A stretch of 64,000 nt of DNA from Arenibacter certesii DSM 19833 (lineage in GTDB: Bacteria > Bacteroidota > Bacteroidia > Flavobacteriales > Flavobacteriaceae). This document shows, in pieces, positions 9,279-19,417 of the stretch. Positions within the stretch are counted from its first letter, which is position 1; every line of letters starts with the position of its first letter. The position numbers and the translations under genes were made by a program. Where the stretch lies: positions 38,005 to 102,004 of the forward strand of contig NZ_AUCB01000019.1 in NCBI RefSeq assembly GCF_000429545.1. Reading direction: 5' to 3'. The notes beneath the pieces are model-generated. The model saw only the letters and a program-made list of their open reading frames with translations, was not told the origin of the DNA and did not search any database.

Positions 9279-10025
9279 TTAGATTACTTTGGCTTCGTTG
9301 TGCAAAAGGCTGATTAATTCGTCCAAATTATCGGCATCTACCATTTTGATACTCCCTTTAGGGGCTGGTTTGTCAAAAGCAACATCTTCTGTTGTACTAT
9401 GGGCATCCACCGGTTCTACAACATTTAGCTTTTTTTGTCTTGCCATCATAATTCCTCTCATATTTGGAATCTTAAGGTCGCTTTCAGAAACCAAACCTTT
9501 TTGTCCTCCAATAACTAACGGAAGAGTAGTAGTCAATTTTTCTTTTCCGCCATCAATTTCTCTTACTGCTGTAGCGTTTTCTCCTTCAATTTCTAAGCTA
9601 ATGCAGGAATTCACAAAATTCATACCTAATAAGGTAGCAAGAATACCAGGAACCATCCCGCCATTGTAATCTATGGATTCCCTTCCGGCAATGACTAAAT
9701 CGTATCCACCGTCTTTAACAATAGCAGCCAGTTGTTCCGCTACAAAATACCCGTCCAAAGGGTCCGCGTTCACCCTTATGGCTTCGTCCGCACCAATGGC
9801 CAGTGCTTTTCTTATAGTGGGTTCTGTGGCAGGTCCGCCAACAGTGGCTACATGCACGGTAGCGCCCTGCTTCTCTTTAAACCACATTGCTCTGGTAAGA
9901 CCAAATTCATCATTGGGGTTAATCACAAATTGAACACCATTACTATCAAACTTGGTATTGCCTTCGGTGAAATTAATTTTAGACGTCGTATCGGGAACGT
10001 TGCTGATGCACACTAAAATCTTCAT
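9279..10025 (-). CDS. etfB: Electron transfer flavoprotein subunit beta
   Basis: 248 residues, the typical length. Motifs include MKILVCISNVPDTTSKI at the N-terminus, INPNDEFGLTRAM, the AMP-contact loop AIGADEAIRV, DLVIAGRESIDYNGGMVPGILA and the recognition-loop region PNMRGIMMARQKKL. This subunit holds AMP and completes the heterodimer with EtfA encoded just downstream. It is divergent from pdhB, so the 10026-10209 gap carries promoters for both directions. Confidence 0.97.
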   Translation of the reverse strand: MKILVCISNVPDTTSKINFTEGNTKFDSNGVQFVINPNDEFGLTRAMWFKEKQGATVHVATVGGPATEPTIRKALAIGADEAIRVNADPLDGYFVAEQLAAIVKDGGYDLVIAGRESIDYNGGMVPGILATLLGMNFVNSCISLEIEGENATAVREIDGGKEKLTTTLPLVIGGQKGLVSESDLKIPNMRGIMMARQKKLNVVEPVDAHSTTEDVAFDKPAPKGSIKMVDADNLDELISLLHNEAKVI

Positions 10026-10209
10026 ATAAATATATTTTTTAAATCGTTTTTTTTAGAATCACAGCTAAGATACTCATTAAATTTCAAAATACTATGCATG
10101 CATAATATGTTTTTGGGGTTTTTTTAATTATTTACCTCTTAGTATTGATATAATATTTCCTATTTTTGCTTGCACTTTTAGAATTTAACAAAAGAATTCC
10201 AGTTTACAG

Positions 10210-11187
10210 ATGAAAACAATACAGTTTAGGGAAGCTATTCAGGAAGCAATGTCCGAAGAAATGAGAAGGGACGAGTCCATTTACTTAATGGGAGAGGAAG
10301 TTGCGGAATATAATGGAGCCTATAAAGCTTCTAAAGGAATGTTGGATGAGTTTGGTCCAGAAAGAGTAATTGACACACCTATTTCGGAACTAGGTTTTGC
10401 AGGAGTGGGTGTAGGCTCTGCTATGACCGGTAATAGACCTATTATTGAGTTTATGACCTTTAACTTCTCCTTGGTAGGAATAGATCAAATTATTAACAAT
10501 GCCGCTAAAATTAGGCAAATGTCTGGTGGACAGTTCAATTGTCCTATTGTTTTCCGTGGGCCAACAGGTTCTGCGGGTCAATTGGGGGCAACGCATTCAC
10601 AAGCTTTTGAAAGCTGGTTTGCAAATTGCCCTGGTTTAAAAGTAGTGGTTCCTTCTAATCCTAAGGATGCCAAAGGATTGTTGAAATCTGCTATCCGTGA
10701 TAATGATCCTGTTATTTTTATGGAATCTGAGCAGATGTATGGTGATAAGGGAGAAGTTCCTGAAGGAGAATATACTATCCCATTGGGTGTTGCTGATATA
10801 AGAAGAGAAGGTACAGATGTAACCGTGGTTTCTTTTGGAAAGATTATTAAAGAAGCAGATAAGGCTGCCGATGAATTGGCAAAAGAAGGTATAAGTATCG
10901 AGATAATAGACTTGCGCACAGTTAAGCCTATGGATTACGAGTGTATATTAAATTCGGTAAAGAAAACTAACAGATTGGTTATTTTGGAAGAAGCATGGCC
11001 TTTTGGCAACGTAGCAACCGAAATTACGTATTATATCCAGGCAAATGCGTTTGATTACTTAGATGCGCCGATTGCCAAAATTAATACTGCTGACGCACCA
11101 GCACCCTATTCTCCAGTACTATTTGCAGAATGGTTGCCAGATCACGAAGATGTGATTAAGGCTGTTAAAAAGGTGATGTACAAGTAA
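10210..11187 (+). CDS. pdhB: Pyruvate dehydrogenase E1 component, beta subunit
   Basis: 325 residues, the usual size for the beta chain of heterotetrameric 2-oxo acid dehydrogenase E1. Motifs: REAIQEAMSEEMRRDESIYLMGEEVAEYNGAYK, with Glu for thiamine-diphosphate activation, then DTPISELGFAGVGVGSAMTG, GPTGSAGQLGATHSQAFE and HEDVIKAV. The alpha subunit and the E2 gene are not in the window, so the complex is assembled from separate loci. A good -7 box (TATTTTTG, 10161-10168) lies upstream. A branched-chain oxo-acid paralogue is possible but the sequence is closest to PDH. Confidence 0.92.
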   Translation: MKTIQFREAIQEAMSEEMRRDESIYLMGEEVAEYNGAYKASKGMLDEFGPERVIDTPISELGFAGVGVGSAMTGNRPIIEFMTFNFSLVGIDQIINNAAKIRQMSGGQFNCPIVFRGPTGSAGQLGATHSQAFESWFANCPGLKVVVPSNPKDAKGLLKSAIRDNDPVIFMESEQMYGDKGEVPEGEYTIPLGVADIRREGTDVTVVSFGKIIKEADKAADELAKEGISIEIIDLRTVKPMDYECILNSVKKTNRLVILEEAWPFGNVATEITYYIQANAFDYLDAPIAKINTADAPAPYSPVLFAEWLPDHEDVIKAVKKVMYK

Positions 11188-11208
11188 AAAGCAAAACAAA
11201 ATTCTTTG

Positions 11209-11247
11209 AGCTTCGTTAACGTTATCTTACTGTTAACGAAGCTTTTA
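11209..11247 (+). terminator. Intrinsic terminator after pdhB
   Basis: Perfect 12-bp stem: 11209-11220 pairs with 11232-11243, with an 11-base loop and a short T run. It begins 21 bases past the pdhB stop codon. Confidence 0.8.
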
Positions 11248-11342
11248 TGTTAAAACCCTATAGTAGTATAAAGTAGGTGGTTACGATTTTTCGTGCTTTT
11301 AATACTAAAAGTTAAATTTAGGCAGGTTTTACAAATAAGACC

Positions 11343-13838
11343 ATGAGAACATTCCTTTTACTCCTACTTTTTGGTACGCTTCAATATGCCTTCTCCCAGA
11401 CTAAGGTGGGGGGAGTGGTTATTGATGAAGTCGGGAGTCCTGTGGCATTTGCTAATATATTGTTTAAGAATTCTAGTGAGGGAACTATTACCAATGACGA
11501 CGGTAGGTTCTATATAGAATCTAGCAAAACCCATGATACACTACTAATTTCATTTATAGGGTTTGAATCACAGGAGATTCCCTTAACCACAAAGACTACT
11601 GTTAATATGAAAGTTGTAATGCTGGAAGCCAGCGAGCAACTCAATGAAGTGGTCCTTTATTTTGGGAAGACGGACAAAAAGAACAATCCAGCTATAGATA
11701 TTCTGAAGAAAATTTGGGCGAAAAAGCGAAACAATGGATTGTATATGTTTGAACAGTACCAATATGATAAGTACGAAAAGATACAATTTGATTTAAATAC
11801 AATAGATAGCGCCCTGATGAAGAGTAGGGTGTTTAAGGGACTCGAATTTGTATTTAAGGATTTGGACACTTCCAGAATAACAGGGAAAACTTATTTGCCC
11901 ATATTTTTGGATGAAACCTTTTCTAAGGTCTATGGTGACAATATTTCTAAATTAGCTAAGGAGGACGTCTTGGGCAGTAAAAACTCGGGCTTCGAAAATA
12001 ATCAAGCTATCATCGCCTTTGTAGAGGATCTGTATTCGGATTATGATATCTATAACAACTACCTAAAATTTTTTGATAAGAGTTTTACAAGTCCCTTGTC
12101 TAAAACAGGTGTGGATACCTATAATTATGTGCTTTCCGATAGTGCTTATATTGACAATAAATGGTGTTATAATATTGTTTACTATCCAAGAAGAAAAAAT
12201 GAACTAACCTTTAAGGGGAATTTTTGGGTAAACGATACCACCTATGCGGTTAAAAATATAAATCTAGCCGCAACCAAGAGTGCTAATATTAACTGGGTTA
12301 AGGAGATATATATAGAACAGGAATTTGATGTGGTAAACGATTCTGTGTTTCTTTTAAAAAGAGACTACATGTTGTCGGATTTCAGTTTTTCTAAAAAGGA
12401 AGAGTCTCGCGGGGTATATGGGAAGCGTACTACCGTTTATGATAATTACCGTTTTAATGAAGCTAAACCAAAAGACTTTTATAAGACCAAAACAGATCCA
12501 TTTGATCCCTTAGTTTTAAATAGGGAGGATGTCTTTTGGGAAAATAATCGTTTAGAATCTTTAAATAAAGATGAAAGAGGTATCTATAAATTATTGGACA
12601 CTTTAAAAACGGTACCCAAATTTAAGTCCTACTATAATTTGGTAAGTATATTGGGGTCAGGATATGTTGAGATTGATAAATGGAACTTGGATCTGGGTGA
12701 GGTGTTCAGTGTATTTGGATACAATGAGGCAGAAGGTGTGCGACTCAGGGCTGGTGCGCGGACTTACTTTGGGCAGAACGACCCCTGGCGTTTAGAAGGG
12801 TATATGGCGTATGGGTTTGGGGACGATAAGTTTAAATATGGAATATCGGCAAAATTCTTGGTGGATAAAGGAAGTCGTTTAATTATTTCCGGGGGCACTC
12901 GAAGGGATGTGGAGCAATTAGGGCTTAGTCTAACCGCTACAAATGACGTATTAGGGCGTAGTATCGCTTCTTCATCGGTTTTTACGGTAGGGTCTAATGA
13001 TAGGCTGACCAATATTAACCTAGCTACGTTTAATTTGGAAATGGAGCCGGTTACTAATCTAAGAGTAGGTGTGGGAAGTAGTTTTAGAACGCTAAGCTCC
13101 GCATTGCCAGAGAAGTTTAATCTGGATTATGTAGACCTATCGTCTCCAACAGGGGTTACATCGGAGGTGAAGCAATTTGATATCAATACTACATTGATCT
13201 ATACCCCAGGGAAACGCACTATTGGAAATGGGGTAGAAAGAAAGAATATCAATGACAATTACAGTACCCTGTTTTTGGCCTATACCACTGGTGTTAAAGA
13301 TATTCTGGAGAGTGATTTTGATTATAAGAAAATTCAGTTTAGCTATACCCAACCTTGGCAGGTAGGTGGATTTGGTAGGCTTTTAAGTACAGTGGAAATA
13401 GGGAAGACCTATGGTGAAGTGCCCTTAGGGCTCTTAAACGCAATTCCGGGGAATCAAACATTTTTCTCCGTATATAATACCTTTTCCAATCTTAATTTTT
13501 ATGAATTTGTTACCGATACCTATGCTTCAGTGCATTTGGAACATAATTTTAATGGGCGACTTTTTTCTCGGCTTCCCGTGATTAGAAGCTGGAATTTAAG
13601 AGAGATTATAGGGATTAGGGGAGTGTGGGGAGAGTTGTCTAACGAAAATAAGTCATTAAGTGCGCCAGCAAATATCCCACTTATGGCACCCTCGGGTACT
13701 CCTTATTGGGAGTATTCTGTTGGAGTAGGGAATATCTTTAAAATATTGAGGATCGATTTTAACTTTAGGGGCAATTATTTAGATGCTCCCGAAGCAAGGC
13801 CTTTTGGAGTGACCGGATCCTTTGGATTTTATTTCTAA
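11343..13838 (+). CDS. DUF5686 outer-membrane protein with N-terminal carboxypeptidase-regulatory-like domain
   Basis: 831 residues. A signal peptide (MRTFLLLLLFGTLQYAFS) is followed by a CarboxypepD_reg-like domain around residues 20-105 (GVVIDEVGSPVAFANILFKN, TITNDDGRFYI, DTLLISFIGF). A long region rich in aromatic, alternating strands then ends in phenylalanine (FGVTGSFGFYF). The closing aromatic residue and beta-rich tail suggest an outer-membrane barrel. DUF5686 proteins are widespread in Bacteroidota and of unknown role. No SusC-type TonB box or SusD partner is present. The gene stands alone between pdhB and ppa. Confidence 0.8.
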   Translation: MRTFLLLLLFGTLQYAFSQTKVGGVVIDEVGSPVAFANILFKNSSEGTITNDDGRFYIESSKTHDTLLISFIGFESQEIPLTTKTTVNMKVVMLEASEQLNEVVLYFGKTDKKNNPAIDILKKIWAKKRNNGLYMFEQYQYDKYEKIQFDLNTIDSALMKSRVFKGLEFVFKDLDTSRITGKTYLPIFLDETFSKVYGDNISKLAKEDVLGSKNSGFENNQAIIAFVEDLYSDYDIYNNYLKFFDKSFTSPLSKTGVDTYNYVLSDSAYIDNKWCYNIVYYPRRKNELTFKGNFWVNDTTYAVKNINLAATKSANINWVKEIYIEQEFDVVNDSVFLLKRDYMLSDFSFSKKEESRGVYGKRTTVYDNYRFNEAKPKDFYKTKTDPFDPLVLNREDVFWENNRLESLNKDERGIYKLLDTLKTVPKFKSYYNLVSILGSGYVEIDKWNLDLGEVFSVFGYNEAEGVRLRAGARTYFGQNDPWRLEGYMAYGFGDDKFKYGISAKFLVDKGSRLIISGGTRRDVEQLGLSLTATNDVLGRSIASSSVFTVGSNDRLTNINLATFNLEMEPVTNLRVGVGSSFRTLSSALPEKFNLDYVDLSSPTGVTSEVKQFDINTTLIYTPGKRTIGNGVERKNINDNYSTLFLAYTTGVKDILESDFDYKKIQFSYTQPWQVGGFGRLLSTVEIGKTYGEVPLGLLNAIPGNQTFFSVYNTFSNLNFYEFVTDTYASVHLEHNFNGRLFSRLPVIRSWNLREIIGIRGVWGELSNENKSLSAPANIPLMAPSGTPYWEYSVGVGNIFKILRIDFNFRGNYLDAPEARPFGVTGSFGFYF

Positions 13839-13906
13839 ATGAATTTTGGTGATTGCAAAGGAAAAATTTATTAAATTGAAAGTTGAATTAGTATAAAAAC
13901 AAATTT

Positions 13907-14437
13907 ATGAGTAACGATGAAATTACTTCGTTCGATGTATTGATCGAAATACCAAAGGGTAGCAGAAACAAGTATGAATACGATTTTGAATTAAAGAAAA
14001 TACGTTATGATAGGATGATTTTTTCATCTATGATGTATCCTGCGGATTATGGTTTTATACCGGAAACACTTGCTTTAGACGGAGATCCATTGGATGTGCT
14101 TGTGTTGGTGACCGAGGCAACCTTCCCTGGATGTGTGATGGAAGTAAAACCTATTGGGGTGTTTCATATGGCCGATGAAAAAGGTCCCGATGAAAAAGTA
14201 ATCTGTGTGCCTGTTTCTGATCCAGTATGGAATAGGATTAACGATCTTTCCGAGTTAAACCCGCATTTAATAATGGAGATAGAGCACTTCTTTAAGGTGT
14301 ACAAGGACCTAGAGAAGAAAAAAGTAGATGTTGGCGGATGGGGCCAATTAGAGGCTGCTAAGGAAATTGTAGCTAAATGTATCAAAAGGTATCAAGACAG
14401 CGATGTGCCTGCAAAAGACGTGAGCATTAAGTATTAG
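13907..14437 (+). CDS. ppa: Soluble inorganic pyrophosphatase (family I)
   Basis: 176 residues. Family I signature DGDPLDVLVL is present with its metal-binding aspartates, together with EIPKGSRNKYEYDFE, YPADYGFIPETL and the late KVDVGGWGQLEAAKEIV. The enzyme splits pyrophosphate to two phosphates in the cytoplasm. It is followed by a strong terminator and then by the membrane pyrophosphatase gene, so two enzymes for the same substrate stand side by side with separate transcripts. Confidence 0.97.
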   Translation: MSNDEITSFDVLIEIPKGSRNKYEYDFELKKIRYDRMIFSSMMYPADYGFIPETLALDGDPLDVLVLVTEATFPGCVMEVKPIGVFHMADEKGPDEKVICVPVSDPVWNRINDLSELNPHLIMEIEHFFKVYKDLEKKKVDVGGWGQLEAAKEIVAKCIKRYQDSDVPAKDVSIKY

Positions 14438-14463
14438 GCCTTTTATTTTTTAGAATTAATTTT

Positions 14464-14497
14464 AAAGCAATATTATACAGATAATATTGCTTTTTTT
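14464..14497 (+). terminator. Intrinsic terminator between the two pyrophosphatase genes
   Basis: Perfect 12-bp stem: 14464-14475 pairs with 14482-14493, 6-base loop, followed by a T run. It shows that ppa and hppA are mostly transcribed apart. Confidence 0.88.
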
Positions 14498-14553
14498 ATT
14501 CTGTCTTATTTTACTACATTTAGCAACCTAAACAATCAACTAAAACACATTAA

Positions 14554-16971
14554 ATGGAATCAATAATTATTTATGTGCCAATAATTATGGCACTTATCGG
14601 CCTCGCTTTTATGGCGGTTAAAAGGTCTTGGGTATTAAAACAAGATGCTGGGGATGGTAGAATGAAAGAAATTTCAGATTACATCTATGAGGGGGCCTTA
14701 GCGTTTTTAAAAGCAGAATATAGATTATTGACATTTTTTGTGATAGGTGCAAGTATTGCCTTGGCGGTAGTCTCCTTCATTGTACCAACAACTCATATTC
14801 TTATCGTAGTGGCCTTTATATTTGGAGCCTTTTTCTCTGCCCTTGCAGGAAATATGGGGATGAAAATAGCTACTAAGACCAATGTGAGGACCACCCAGGC
14901 GGCCCGTACAAGTTTACCACAGGCACTAAAGGTCTCGTTTGGTGGAGGTACCGTAATGGGACTTGGCGTTGCTGGTCTAGCTGTGCTTGGGCTAACAGCA
15001 GCCTTTATTCTTTTGTTCCAATATTTTATGAACGGTACTTGGAGCTCCACGGATGATATGACCATAGTGTTGGAAACCTTAGCAGGATTTTCCTTAGGTG
15101 CAGAATCTATTGCCCTTTTCGCAAGAGTGGGAGGCGGAATCTATACCAAAGCTGCTGATGTAGGGGCAGATTTAGTGGGTAAAGTAGAAGCTGGGATTCC
15201 AGAAGATGACCCTCGTAACCCCGCGACTATTGCAGATAATGTTGGGGATAACGTGGGAGATGTTGCCGGTATGGGTGCAGATTTATTCGGTTCGTATGTA
15301 GCTACCGTTTTGGCGGCTATGGTATTGGGTAATTACGTGATAAGGGATATGGGAGGCGCTATTGATGATGCCTTTAATGGAATAGGGCCAATTTTATTGC
15401 CAATGACTATTGCTGGTTTTGGAATTTTGTTTTCTGTAATCGGAACCATGTTGGTTAAAATCAAAAGCAATGATGCTAAAGAAAAAGAAGTGCAAGGTGC
15501 GTTAAACATAGGAAACTGGGTTTCTATAGGGCTAACCTTAATTGCTTGTTATGTTTTAGTTATCTATATGTTACCAGAAACTATGAAAATGGAATTCTTT
15601 GGCGAAGGTTTAAAAGATATTTCCTCAATAAGAGTATTCTATGCTACAGTGATCGGATTGGTTGTAGGAGGTGTTATTTCTTCCATTACCGAATATTATA
15701 CCGGTTTAGGCACCAAGCCTGTATTGGCTATAGTGCAAAAATCTAGTACTGGGGCAGGAACAAATGTGATTGCAGGTTTGGCCACGGGTATGATTTCTAC
15801 CTTTCCTACTGTGTTGGTATTTGCTGCAGCGATCTGGTCTTCCTATGCTTTAGCAGGTTTCTATGGTGTGGCATTAGCGGCTTCAGCTATGATGGCTACT
15901 ACTGCTATGCAGTTGGCGATCGATGCCTTTGGGCCTATTGCAGATAACGCAGGGGGTATTGCCGAGATGAGTGAGCAGGACCCAATTGTAAGGGAGCGTA
16001 CAGATATTTTGGATTCTGTAGGGAATACAACTGCAGCAACCGGGAAAGGATTTGCAATTGCTTCAGCGGCGTTAACCTCACTGGCCTTATTTGCAGCCTA
16101 TGTAACTTTTACTGGAATAGATGGAATAAATATTTTTAAAGCGCCTGTTTTGGCTATGCTTTTTGTAGGTGGAATGATTCCTGTTGTCTTTTCTGCATTG
16201 GCTATGAATTCCGTTGGGAAGGCAGCTATGGACATGGTATATGAAGTGAGGAGACAGTTTAAAGAGATTCCTGGTATTATGGAAGGGACAGGTAAGCCTG
16301 ACTATGCCAAATGTGTAGATATATCAACCAAAGCTGCATTACGAGAAATGATGCTGCCAGGAATATTGACTATCGGATTCCCTATAGCCATAGTTCTTTT
16401 AGGGAAATTGGTGTATGGAAGCGATAACCAATTGATTGCAGAAATGTTAGGTGGATATATGGCTGGGGTTACCGTATCGGGTGTGTTATGGGCAATTTTC
16501 CAGAACAACGCAGGTGGAGCATGGGATAATGCTAAAAAATCATTTGAAGCAGGAGTAGAGATTAATGGAGAAATGACCTATAAAGGATCCGATGCACATA
16601 AGGCTGCTATTACTGGGGATACCGTAGGAGATCCCTTTAAAGACACATCTGGTCCTTCTATGAACATCCTAATAAAGCTTACCTGTTTAATTGGATTGGT
16701 GATTGCGCCTATTTTGGGTGGACATGAACTGGAATCTGGGGTTGCCAAGGAAGAAATAAAGGTGGAAATGACATCGGATTCTGAAGATGTGGCGCAGGCT
16801 GTCATAAATTATACTACCATTAAAAATGATAAATCAGTAAAAGAAGAGATAACCTTTAAAGGAACTCGAGAAGAGGTAGAAGCGCAGTTGAAAGCTTTTG
16901 AGAAAACTACCGTCAACGGAGATGATGTTGATATTAAAGTTATTGTCGATAAGGTGGAAATTGGAAAATAA
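14554..16971 (+). CDS. hppA: Membrane-bound ion-pumping pyrophosphatase, K+-dependent type
   Basis: 805 residues with about 16 membrane spans. The pyrophosphate-binding motifs are intact: [40 protein letters not shown] and [17 protein letters not shown]. The ion-dependence position reads [10 protein letters not shown], with Ala where K+-independent proton pumps have Lys. This marks the K+-dependent group, in which Na+ pumping is common in marine Bacteroidota; which ion is moved is inferred. The last 70 or so residues (from about [11 protein letters not shown]) are an extra soluble tail absent from classical members. The gene probably couples biosynthetic pyrophosphate to membrane energisation. 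Confidence 0.95.
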   Translation: MESIIIYVPIIMALIGLAFMAVKRSWVLKQDAGDGRMKEISDYIYEGALAFLKAEYRLLTFFVIGASIALAVVSFIVPTTHILIVVAFIFGAFFSALAGNMGMKIATKTNVRTTQAARTSLPQALKVSFGGGTVMGLGVAGLAVLGLTAAFILLFQYFMNGTWSSTDDMTIVLETLAGFSLGAESIALFARVGGGIYTKAADVGADLVGKVEAGIPEDDPRNPATIADNVGDNVGDVAGMGADLFGSYVATVLAAMVLGNYVIRDMGGAIDDAFNGIGPILLPMTIAGFGILFSVIGTMLVKIKSNDAKEKEVQGALNIGNWVSIGLTLIACYVLVIYMLPETMKMEFFGEGLKDISSIRVFYATVIGLVVGGVISSITEYYTGLGTKPVLAIVQKSSTGAGTNVIAGLATGMISTFPTVLVFAAAIWSSYALAGFYGVALAASAMMATTAMQLAIDAFGPIADNAGGIAEMSEQDPIVRERTDILDSVGNTTAATGKGFAIASAALTSLALFAAYVTFTGIDGINIFKAPVLAMLFVGGMIPVVFSALAMNSVGKAAMDMVYEVRRQFKEIPGIMEGTGKPDYAKCVDISTKAALREMMLPGILTIGFPIAIVLLGKLVYGSDNQLIAEMLGGYMAGVTVSGVLWAIFQNNAGGAWDNAKKSFEAGVEINGEMTYKGSDAHKAAITGDTVGDPFKDTSGPSMNILIKLTCLIGLVIAPILGGHELESGVAKEEIKVEMTSDSEDVAQAVINYTTIKNDKSVKEEITFKGTREEVEAQLKAFEKTTVNGDDVDIKVIVDKVEIGK

Positions 16972-17001
16972 TTTACAGAATTAATATTTTAATACTATAT
17001 T

Positions 17002-17034
17002 AAAACCTCGTTTAAAAGACGGGGTTTTTGCTTT
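17002..17034 (+). terminator. Intrinsic terminator after hppA
   Basis: Stem 17002-17010 with 17020-17028 (nine pairs, one G-U), followed by T-rich sequence. It lies 30 bases beyond hppA and before the gene at 17058. Confidence 0.75.
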
Positions 17035-17057
17035 TTTAAAAGTAATTTTGATGGAAA

Positions 17058-18323
17058 ATGAACTATAATGATCTGGTGACTTTAGGTATCGCCTTTGGAT
17101 TGGGGCTTCTTGTTGGACTTCAGCGTCAGAAGGCCAATGATGAAATGGCTGGGGTTAGGACATTTACCTTAATAGGAATCCTTGGAGTACTATCAGGATT
17201 TTTAACCAGAGACTATGGTAATCCCTATATTTTACCAATATTGGGGATTGCAGTAACTGCTCTCTTGGTTATTGCGAACTTTGTTAAACTAAAGAAGCTT
17301 ACCCATCCCGATGTTGGTCAGACTACAGAGGTAGCGGCCTTGTTAATGTTTGCCATTGGAGCATATTTAGTAATGGGGGATAGAGTTTTAGGGGTGATAA
17401 TGGGAGCCTCTATGGCGGTGCTACTTCACTTAAAGGACTGGCTTCACAGCTTTATAGATCGGTTAAAGGATAAGGATATCGCCGCTATAATGACCTTTGT
17501 AGGTATTTCATTGGTGGTGCTGCCCATTTTGCCAAACAAGACCTTTGGGCCCTACCAGGTATTAAATCCGCAGAATATATGGTTGATGGTTACCCTTATT
17601 GTAGGGTTAAGTGTATTGGGGTATTTTATATACAAATTTGTAGGAAAGAAAGTAGGAATTATTTCTAACGGAGTTTTAGGCGGCCTAATCAGTAGTACGG
17701 CTACAACGGTCAGTTACGCCAAGAAAACAGCAGATACCGCTGGGATAGGTAAGTTGGCGGCGTTTGTAATTACTACAGCTTCTACAATTGCCTTGGCAAG
17801 GGTTATGGTAGAGGTAATTGTAGTAATACCGGAGAAAATTCCTGAAATGCTATTGCCTTTATTGTTTCAATTCGTAGTAATGGCCTTGGTGTGTGTGGTG
17901 CTGTTTTATACGATAACCAAGGACAGTTCCGATGAAAAGATGCCAGAACCTAGTAATCCTGCACAATTTAAGAGTGCATTGCTATTTGGGTTGCTCTATG
18001 GGCTTATTTTATTAGCTGTGGCTTTTGCTAAAGAAGAGTTTGGTAATGAAGCACTGTATGCAGTAGCTATTATTAGTGGGCTCACAGATGTAGATGCAAT
18101 TACGCTTTCATTGTCCCAGCTAGTTAAGGGAGGTTCTCTGGAAACTACAACAGGATGGAGGTTAATATTATTGGCTTCGCTCTCTAATTTAGTTTTTAAG
18201 GGAATAGTGGCTGCTGTGATGGGAACAAGGGAATTAACAAAATGGATAGCCTATTCCTTTGGCGTTGCTGTTGTTGCTGGGGTATTATTAATTTGGCTAT
18301 GGCCAACAAATTGGCACTTTTAG
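17058..18323 (+). CDS. MgtC/SapB-family membrane protein with DUF4010 domain
   Basis: 421 residues, hydrophobic throughout, with about 11-12 membrane spans. The N-terminal part (LGIAFGLGLLVGLQRQK, AGVRTFTLIGILGVLSGFL) matches the MgtC/SapB family. The C-terminal half (NGVLGGLISSTATTVSYAKK, AIISGLTDVDAITLSLSQL) matches DUF4010. Such proteins are inner-membrane proteins of uncertain transport function. Mg2+ limitation roles are known only for short MgtC forms. The next gene starts 3 bases after its stop, so the pair is cotranscribed and perhaps functionally linked. Confidence 0.85.
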   Translation: MNYNDLVTLGIAFGLGLLVGLQRQKANDEMAGVRTFTLIGILGVLSGFLTRDYGNPYILPILGIAVTALLVIANFVKLKKLTHPDVGQTTEVAALLMFAIGAYLVMGDRVLGVIMGASMAVLLHLKDWLHSFIDRLKDKDIAAIMTFVGISLVVLPILPNKTFGPYQVLNPQNIWLMVTLIVGLSVLGYFIYKFVGKKVGIISNGVLGGLISSTATTVSYAKKTADTAGIGKLAAFVITTASTIALARVMVEVIVVIPEKIPEMLLPLLFQFVVMALVCVVLFYTITKDSSDEKMPEPSNPAQFKSALLFGLLYGLILLAVAFAKEEFGNEALYAVAIISGLTDVDAITLSLSQLVKGGSLETTTGWRLILLASLSNLVFKGIVAAVMGTRELTKWIAYSFGVAVVAGVLLIWLWPTNWHF

Positions 18324-18326
18324 GTT

Positions 18327-19340
18327 ATGGGTTGGTTCAGTAGAGATCCCTTGCAGATCATCGCTTTTCAGACTTACGGTACTTCCCGTAATTTATATAT
18401 AAAAGGTCGTGCTTTGGAAGATGAGGATATTGACTTGTCTAAAAAAAATATTTTTCATCTAGTGGTCAATTCTTGGAAGCGATTTAAAACCGATGTGGTG
18501 GGTAATGCTAAACTAGAGTTGACTCTTTCCAATGGATTTAAGCATGAGTTTAAAACGGACAAGGAAGGGTATTTCTTGGTGAGACTCCAACTAGAAGGTC
18601 AGCCTCCCGAATGTAATGAAGAAGGGTGGTTGATTTATGAACTTTCCTATGCAGATGTTGAACTTGAGCGAAAAATTCAGCTAGAAAATAGGTTCCCCGG
18701 AAAGATGTTGGTGCCATCTCTAAAGTCGAATTATGGGGTGATTAGCGATATAGATGACACTATTTTACATACAGGAATAGTTTCTCTACTAAAGTGGCGC
18801 GTTATCTATAACACGTTGTTTAAAACCCCTGGAAAGCGATTGCCTTTTGCCGGTGCGGCAGACTTTTATCATCTTTTGCACAGAGGGCCAACCGGGAAAG
18901 CGGCAAACCCTATTTTTTACGTGAGCAATAGCCCCTGGAATTTGTACCGCTATCTAGAATTCTTTTTAAAAAACAATAATTTTCCTAAAGGCCCCATTCT
19001 ATTGAGGAGCTTAAGTTCTTTTTTTAAAAAGAATAAGGTTGTAAATGGAGAAAGCTTATCGCATAAGCCCCATGAAATACTCAATATTTTGGATATGTAT
19101 CCTGAACTTTCCTTTATCTTAATTGGGGATAGTGGGGAGCGGGATGCCGATATTTATCTCGATATCGCCCAACGTTTCCCAGATAGAATTAAGGCTATTT
19201 ACTTGAGAAGTGTGGCTCATAAGAAAAGGATGTTTCGGGTTAAAAGCCTATTTTCAGACTATAAAACCGTTCCAGTGTTGTTGGTGGAAAATTCCGATGA
19301 GGCCGTAATACATGCCAGGGAAAATGGGTTTATTCGCTAA
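18327..19340 (+). CDS. DUF2183 (App1-type) phosphatase-domain protein
   Basis: 337 residues. An N-terminal beta-rich domain (to about residue 125) precedes a HAD-type catalytic segment with GVISDIDDTILHTG, the D-x-D-x-T motif of the family, then FYVSNSPWNLY (motif II Ser) and FILIGDSGERDADIY (acidic motif). The yeast relative App1 is a phosphatidate phosphatase; bacterial substrates are unknown. No signal peptide is seen. It is translationally close-packed behind the DUF4010 membrane protein. Confidence 0.85.
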   Translation: MGWFSRDPLQIIAFQTYGTSRNLYIKGRALEDEDIDLSKKNIFHLVVNSWKRFKTDVVGNAKLELTLSNGFKHEFKTDKEGYFLVRLQLEGQPPECNEEGWLIYELSYADVELERKIQLENRFPGKMLVPSLKSNYGVISDIDDTILHTGIVSLLKWRVIYNTLFKTPGKRLPFAGAADFYHLLHRGPTGKAANPIFYVSNSPWNLYRYLEFFLKNNNFPKGPILLRSLSSFFKKNKVVNGESLSHKPHEILNILDMYPELSFILIGDSGERDADIYLDIAQRFPDRIKAIYLRSVAHKKRMFRVKSLFSDYKTVPVLLVENSDEAVIHARENGFIR

Positions 19341-19417
19341 CAATGTATTATGTCACTGTGAAACAGCTAATTAAATTTCTTGGAAATTTTTTATAGCGAT
19401 TAACCCATTTTCAGAAC

